From contig JAFWQT010000064.1 in assembly GCA_017508965.1 (NCBI GenBank), forward strand, positions 1 through 32,567: a DNA stretch of 32,567 bases, in the 5' to 3' direction. Of this stretch, positions 28,728 to 32,567 are shown in pieces (position 1 is the stretch's first letter; the number at the start of each line of letters is the position of its first letter). The DNA comes from Prevotella sp. (lineage in GTDB: Bacteria > Bacteroidota > Bacteroidia > Bacteroidales > Bacteroidaceae). Made by a program: the position numbers and the translations under genes. The notes below the pieces were generated by a model, which was given only the letters and a program-made list of their open reading frames with translations, was not told the origin of the DNA and did not search any database.

Positions 28728-31076
28728 ATGAATACCACACAACGCCTGAAGATGGCCCTGATGCTCGCGGCAGCCTGTCTTTGCAGCACCACCTTTGCCC
28801 TGAACATCGAAAAAGGAGTGTCGAAAGAACTGGCCGAATACCGTGCTGCCCACGTCACCGACGTTCGGTACACGCTCAACTTCAGCATTCCCGACAGGAA
28901 GGAAGAACCGGTGACGGGCACAGCGGTCATCAGCTTCGGCTACGACGGCAAGGAAAATTTGCAACTCGACTTCCAGGGAAAAATGATGGACGGAGTCCGA
29001 ATGGCCGTCGTGAACGGCAAGCCGAGGGTCTGCAGGTATCTGAACGAGCATCTCATCATCGACAGGAAAGACCTGAGAAAGAAGGGAAAGGAAAACCAAC
29101 TTATCCTCTTTTTCGAAAGCACCGACAACGCGCTAAACCGCAACGACGACTATCTCTACACGCTCTTCGTGCCCGACCATGCCCGCAGCGCCTTCCCATG
29201 CTTCGACCAGCCCGACCTGAAAGCCACCTTCTCGCTGTCGCTCAAGGTTCCGAATGGCTGGACGGCCATCAGCAATGGGAACGGCGAACAGCAGGGCCAG
29301 ACCTGCCGGTTCCAGACCACAAAGCCGATTTCCACCTATCTGTTCAGCTTTACGGCAGGGAAATTCAGCGTGGCACAGGCCGAACGCGACGGACGCACAC
29401 TCACCTTATTATATAGAGAGACCAATCCGAAGAAAGTGGCACAGATACCGAAGCTGTTCGACGAAATAGCTCTCTCACTAAGATGGATGGAAGACTACAC
29501 GGGCATTGCCTACCCATTCGAGAAATACGGATGCGTGGCGCTGCCCGGCTATCAGTTTGGCGGCATGGAGCATCCCGGCTGCATCCAGTTCCGCGACGCC
29601 ACGCTCTTCCTGGGCGAGCATCCCACACCCGACGAGGAAATGAACCGACTGAACCTGATTGCCCACGAGACCAGTCACATGTGGTTCGGCGACCTGGTGA
29701 CGATGCGATGGTTTGACGACGTGTGGACCAAGGAGGTTTTTGCCAACTTCATGGCCGACAAAATTGCCAAAAAGCAGTTTCCCGACGTCGACCACGACCT
29801 GAACTTCATCAAGACACACTATATCCCAGCGCTGGAAACAGACCGAACGGAGGGAACGCACCCCATACAGCAGCCTTTGGACAACTTGAACCAGGCCGGA
29901 CTGCTCTATGGAAACATCGTCTATCACAAAGCACCCATCATGATGAGAAAACTGGAGGAAAGAATGGGCGAAGACGGATTAAGAGATGGTTTAAAACAAT
30001 ATCTTCGCACCTTTAAATACAGTAATTCTTCGTGGAATGAGCTAATTAGCATCCTGGACAGCGTAAAACCAGCGGCAGACATCAAAAAGTTCGACCGGGA
30101 ATGGGTGAAAAGCAAGGGCGTGAAGACTATCGAATGGAATCTGGAAGACGGACTGCCCAACCCAGACGGCACCGACTATGCAAGATACCTGCTGAAAGAT
30201 TCCATAGCCGTAATGGCGTATATCAACCTGTGGGATGAGCTGAAGACCGACCAAAGCCAACTGGCAGCCATCATGACCATTCACGAGAACTGGCTGGCCC
30301 ACAGGACAACTGCCGACCTGGCATTTACGGCCTATTGGATGCTTGCCGCCAGTATCAACAACGAGCAGACGCTCTCGTTATGCGGATCTTACCTGAATGA
30401 GCTGCTGCGCCACTTGTCGGCAGCAGAAAGACCAATGGCCGAAACGCTGCTTTTCGAGACTTTCCGCCGCCACCCAGTGCAGTCGTTCCGCCAGAAATTG
30501 CTGCGCGGTCTTTCGAGGAACTGCATCAGCCCGCAAATCACCGACAGCATCTACGCCATCTGGGAAAAGGCTGACGAACCGCTATTAAACGAGCGCGACT
30601 ATATGCGAATAGCCTACCATTTAATGACAAATAAACCAAATCGCAGGCTGCATATCGAAGAAACCCAACTGAAACGACTTTCAAGCGAAGACAGACGAAA
30701 AGAGTTCGAATTTATAAGTCAAGGCTGTTCGCCAGACACCTTGCAGCAGCAGAAAATCTTTGAAAGTCTGCTCCGGGCAGAAAACCGCAAGGTAGAGCCC
30801 TACGCTGCCGAGCTGCTGACCCTGCTGGCCGATGCCGACAGAGGGCAGCATGTGGAACAATACGTCGCTCCCGGACTGGAAATCATCGAAGAAATACAGC
30901 GCACGGGCGACATTTTCTTCCCGCTCGACTGGTGCGAGTCCCTGCTCTACAGACAACGAAGCAAGGCGGCAGCCGATGCGGTAGTTCGCTTTTTAGATTC
31001 CCACCCCACACTTTCCGACAATCTTCGTGGCAAAATCCAGCAGGCTGCCTTCCCGTTGCTGAACAGATTTTATTAA
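28728..31076 (+). CDS. Exported M1-family zinc aminopeptidase
   Basis: This 782-residue protein has a signal peptide ending near TTFA (residue 24), so it acts in the periplasm or on the surface. The M1 beta-saddle domain is followed by the substrate-binding GGMEHPG (in place of the common GAMEN) at about residue 285. The zinc motif HETSHMWFGDLVTMRWFDDV begins at residue 313, and the third ligand Glu is in KEVFANF 18 residues after the second His. A helical ERAP1-like C-terminal region makes up the rest. Length and order are as in other M1 enzymes of Bacteroidetes. Preferred peptides are unknown. Confidence 0.92.
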   Translation: MNTTQRLKMALMLAAACLCSTTFALNIEKGVSKELAEYRAAHVTDVRYTLNFSIPDRKEEPVTGTAVISFGYDGKENLQLDFQGKMMDGVRMAVVNGKPRVCRYLNEHLIIDRKDLRKKGKENQLILFFESTDNALNRNDDYLYTLFVPDHARSAFPCFDQPDLKATFSLSLKVPNGWTAISNGNGEQQGQTCRFQTTKPISTYLFSFTAGKFSVAQAERDGRTLTLLYRETNPKKVAQIPKLFDEIALSLRWMEDYTGIAYPFEKYGCVALPGYQFGGMEHPGCIQFRDATLFLGEHPTPDEEMNRLNLIAHETSHMWFGDLVTMRWFDDVWTKEVFANFMADKIAKKQFPDVDHDLNFIKTHYIPALETDRTEGTHPIQQPLDNLNQAGLLYGNIVYHKAPIMMRKLEERMGEDGLRDGLKQYLRTFKYSNSSWNELISILDSVKPAADIKKFDREWVKSKGVKTIEWNLEDGLPNPDGTDYARYLLKDSIAVMAYINLWDELKTDQSQLAAIMTIHENWLAHRTTADLAFTAYWMLAASINNEQTLSLCGSYLNELLRHLSAAERPMAETLLFETFRRHPVQSFRQKLLRGLSRNCISPQITDSIYAIWEKADEPLLNERDYMRIAYHLMTNKPNRRLHIEETQLKRLSSEDRRKEFEFISQGCSPDTLQQQKIFESLLRAENRKVEPYAAELLTLLADADRGQHVEQYVAPGLEIIEEIQRTGDIFFPLDWCESLLYRQRSKAAADAVVRFLDSHPTLSDNLRGKIQQAAFPLLNRFY

Positions 31077-31079
31077 GGA

Positions 31080-31155
31080 AGCCCCTCCAAACCTCCTCAA
31101 GGGGGATGCCCCGTACTCCCCGCCCCTCAAGGGGAGGGGTTAGGGGTGGGGTCTG
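31080..31155. repeat. GC-rich palindromes after the aminopeptidase gene
   Basis: A degenerate copy (AAACCTCCTCAAGGGGGA) is followed by a complete copy with CCCCTCAAGGGGAGGGG and TAGGGGTGGGGTC. Confidence 0.75.
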
Positions 31156-31198
31156 TAATCTCAAATTTTGCCTAATACTCTGCCTATTTTCTGAATAC

Positions 31199-31241
31199 TG
31201 ACCCCACCCCTTGCCCCTCCCCTACGATGGGAGGGGAGTCT
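31199..31241. repeat. GC-rich palindrome, inverted relative to 31118-31155
   Basis: GACCCCACCCC then CCCCTCCCCTACGATGGGAGGGGAGTC faces the previous copy across about 45 bp. Confidence 0.75.
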
Positions 31242-31338
31242 TTACGTTTTAAAGGGTATTGTCCTCGCTTATTGAATAAATTTTTCACGTTCGGCATAAT
31301 AAAATCATTTATTCTGCACTCACTTAATCAAAATTTTC

Positions 31339-31368
31339 GTACCTTTTAGAAGGTTTTCTAGAAGGTAC
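31339..31368. repeat. 13-bp hairpin GTACCTT...AAGGTAC
   Basis: GTACCTTTTAGAA and TTCTAGAAGGTAC flank a four-base loop GGTT with one mismatched pair. It joins two copies of the promoter module. Confidence 0.7.
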
Positions 31369-31437
31369 TTCCGTTCGGCAATAAAAATAAAAAAGGATTT
31401 TTATTTTGTATTGTGCTCACTTATGCGTACCTTTGCA
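31362..31437 (+). repeat. Dispersed promoter module, copy at purL
   Basis: Begins AAGGTACTTCCGTTCGGCAA and ends CGTACCTTTGC. It is similar over its length to the minus-strand segment 4885-4813 at ubiA. A degenerate further copy starts CGTTCGGCA near 31288. Confidence 0.55.
31405..31435 (+). promoter_or_regulatory. purL promoter
   Basis: TTTG (31405-31408), exactly 19 nt and TACCTTTG (31428-31435) match the consensus. The ATG is 38 bp downstream. Confidence 0.75.
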
Positions 31438-31472
31438 CACATTATTAAAATATAGCAATAATTCGAAAGATT

Positions 31473-32567
31473 ATGATTCTTTTCTTCAAGACTCCCGAAA
31501 AGAGCGTGATTGCCACGCAAGTGGACCATCAGCTCAACGAACAAGAAATCAAGGAACTTTGCTGGCTCTATAGTGATGCCACGCTGATTGACGGTGAAAC
31601 CCTCGACGGATTCTTTGTGGGTCCGCGACGTGAAATGATTACTCCTTGGAGTACCAATGCCGTGGAAATCACGCAGAACATGGGCCTCAAGGGCATCAAG
31701 CGCATCGAGGAATACTTCCCCGTCAGCAGTAAGGACGCTGATTACGACCCGATGCTGCAGCGTATGTACACAGGACTGAACCAGAACATCTTCACGGTGA
31801 ACATCCAGCCCGAGCCCATCAAGCACGTGGCCAACCTGGAGGAATACAACGAGCAGGAAGGTCTGGCCCTGAGTCCTGAAGAAATAGAATACCTGCATAA
31901 GGTGGAACAGCAGCTGGGCCGTCCGCTGACCGACTCCGAAATCTTCGGTTTTGCCCAAATCAACTCCGAGCATTGCCGCCACAAGATTTTCGGCGGTGTG
32001 TTCATCATCGACGGCAAGGAGATGGAGTCGAGCCTGTTCAACATGATCAAGAAGACCACTAAGGAGAATCCCCACAAGATTCTCTCGGCCTATAAAGACA
32101 ACGTAGCCTTCTCGCAAGGACCTGTCATTGAGCAGTTTGCGCCGAAAGACCAGAGCACCAGCGACTATTTCCAGGTAAAGGAAGTGGAGAGTGTAATCTC
32201 GCTGAAGGCCGAGACCCACAATTTCCCCACCACGGTGGAGCCTTTCAACGGTGCCGCTACAGGAACGGGCGGTGAAATCCGCGACCGTATGGGCGGTGGT
32301 GTCGGTTCTTGGCCTATCGCCGGAACGGCTGTCTATATGACCTCCTACCCACGTAAGAAGGATGACATCCAGAAGTGGGAAGAAATCCTGCCCGTTCGAG
32401 AGTGGCTCTATCAGACACCTGAGCAGATTCTGATCAAGGCTTCGAATGGTGCTTCCGACTTCGGTAACAAGTTTGGCCAGCCCCTGATTTGCGGTTCTGT
32501 GCTGACCTTCGAGCATCAGGAAGCCCCCGCCAACCTCCCCCTAAAGGGTGAGGCTACTAAATACGCC
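31473..32567 (+). CDS. purL: Phosphoribosylformylglycinamidine synthase, 5' part, with repeat-encoded insert
   Basis: PurL converts FGAR and glutamine to FGAM in purine synthesis. The frame from 31473 is open to the window end (365 residues). It starts MILFFKTPEKSVIATQVDHQ and shows IFGFAQINSEHCRHKIFGG, LKAETHNFPTTVEPFNGAAT and GTGGEIRDRMGGG of the large single-chain PurL. Residues 351-360 read APANLPLKGE between LICGSVLTFEHQ and ATKYA. This stretch is encoded by a GC-rich repeat copy (32523-32552) like those in ubiA, and homologues should lack it. The enzyme is essential for de novo purine synthesis, so the insert is presumably tolerated. The antisense open frame over 31401-32516 is a shadow. 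A full gene would be about 3.7 kb, so two thirds lie outside. Confidence 0.95.
   Translation, partial: MILFFKTPEKSVIATQVDHQLNEQEIKELCWLYSDATLIDGETLDGFFVGPRREMITPWSTNAVEITQNMGLKGIKRIEEYFPVSSKDADYDPMLQRMYTGLNQNIFTVNIQPEPIKHVANLEEYNEQEGLALSPEEIEYLHKVEQQLGRPLTDSEIFGFAQINSEHCRHKIFGGVFIIDGKEMESSLFNMIKKTTKENPHKILSAYKDNVAFSQGPVIEQFAPKDQSTSDYFQVKEVESVISLKAETHNFPTTVEPFNGAATGTGGEIRDRMGGGVGSWPIAGTAVYMTSYPRKKDDIQKWEEILPVREWLYQTPEQILIKASNGASDFGNKFGQPLICGSVLTFEHQEAPANLPLKGEATKYA
32523..32552 (+). repeat. GC-rich PLPKGG-type repeat inside purL
   Basis: GCCCCCGCCAACCTCCCC then CTAAAGGGTGAG gives APANLPLKGE in frame. It resembles the ACCCCCACCAACCTCCCC copies in ubiA. Confidence 0.7.

Larger units (their letters stand above)
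31077..31472. other. Non-coding region upstream of purL
   Basis: No gene is seen. It contains two or three GC-rich palindromes (31080-31241), degenerate copies of a promoter module (from about 31255), a 13-bp hairpin (31339-31368) and the purL promoter. Confidence 0.65.

Noticed and set aside
31401-32516. 371-residue minus-strand open frame
   Set aside because: It is antisense to purL, whose motifs are unmistakable, and it would extend through the purL promoter.

Overview
The window looks like a chromosomal segment of a Bacteroidales bacterium, most likely Prevotella or a close relative. The evidence is Bacteroidetes-type promoters (TTTG, about 19-20 nt, TAnnTTTG), few Shine-Dalgarno-like sites, and Bacteroidetes-typical proteins (DUF4290, an OmpA-type lipoprotein, a secreted GH43 enzyme, a SPASM radical SAM protein). 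No rRNA, tRNA, CRISPR array, transposase or prophage gene was seen.

Layout. (1) 1-4807, minus strand: an envelope-glycan operon. A UbiA-family prenyltransferase and a HAD phosphatase overlap by ATGA. Two tandem paralogous polytopic membrane proteins and a glycosyltransferase (cut by the window edge) follow. (2) 4808-5739: a long non-coding region with a heptamer array, a GC-rich palindromic repeat and three palindromes spaced exactly 22 bp. (3) 5740-9361, plus strand: an AT-richer accessory island with a secreted TPR protein, a CoiA-like nuclease, a small exported protein and a DKNYY-repeat protein. The last three genes are each followed by a GTGAACGG hairpin. (4) 9674-13846, minus: an EptA/sulfatase-fold transferase and two acyltransferase-3 proteins, the middle gene being out of frame at two heptamer tracts. 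(5) 13974-16059, minus: nadD, gmk, yicC. (6) 16151-23174, plus: tsaB, a DUF4290 gene, murA, rimM, dxr, rseP and a radical SAM/SPASM gene, mostly tightly packed. (7) 23339-28551: a GH43 glycosidase, lipoproteins, an OmpA-family lipoprotein and a non-coding stretch with a candidate structured RNA. (8) 28728-end: an M1 aminopeptidase and the 5' part of purL.

The most striking feature is a dense set of small dispersed repeats. One family is a GC-rich palindrome that translates as THPQPLPKGGE-like peptide. It lies in spacers and also in frame inside the HAD, UbiA, acyltransferase and PurL coding sequences. The second is a set of seven-nucleotide tandem arrays of several flavours (GTGAAGA, TGTAGAG, GGGTGTT, TTTCCTC), often abutting the palindrome. 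Because 7 is not a multiple of 3, these arrays could switch reading frames. In the disrupted acyltransferase, removing one heptamer at each of two tracts restores one continuous 386-residue frame. I regard this as the best candidate for an undescribed system: repeat-driven phase variation and protein-sequence insertion, similar in outline to cyanobacterial STRR repeats and Rickettsia palindromic elements. A second notable element is a roughly 75-bp promoter module shared by ubiA and purL.
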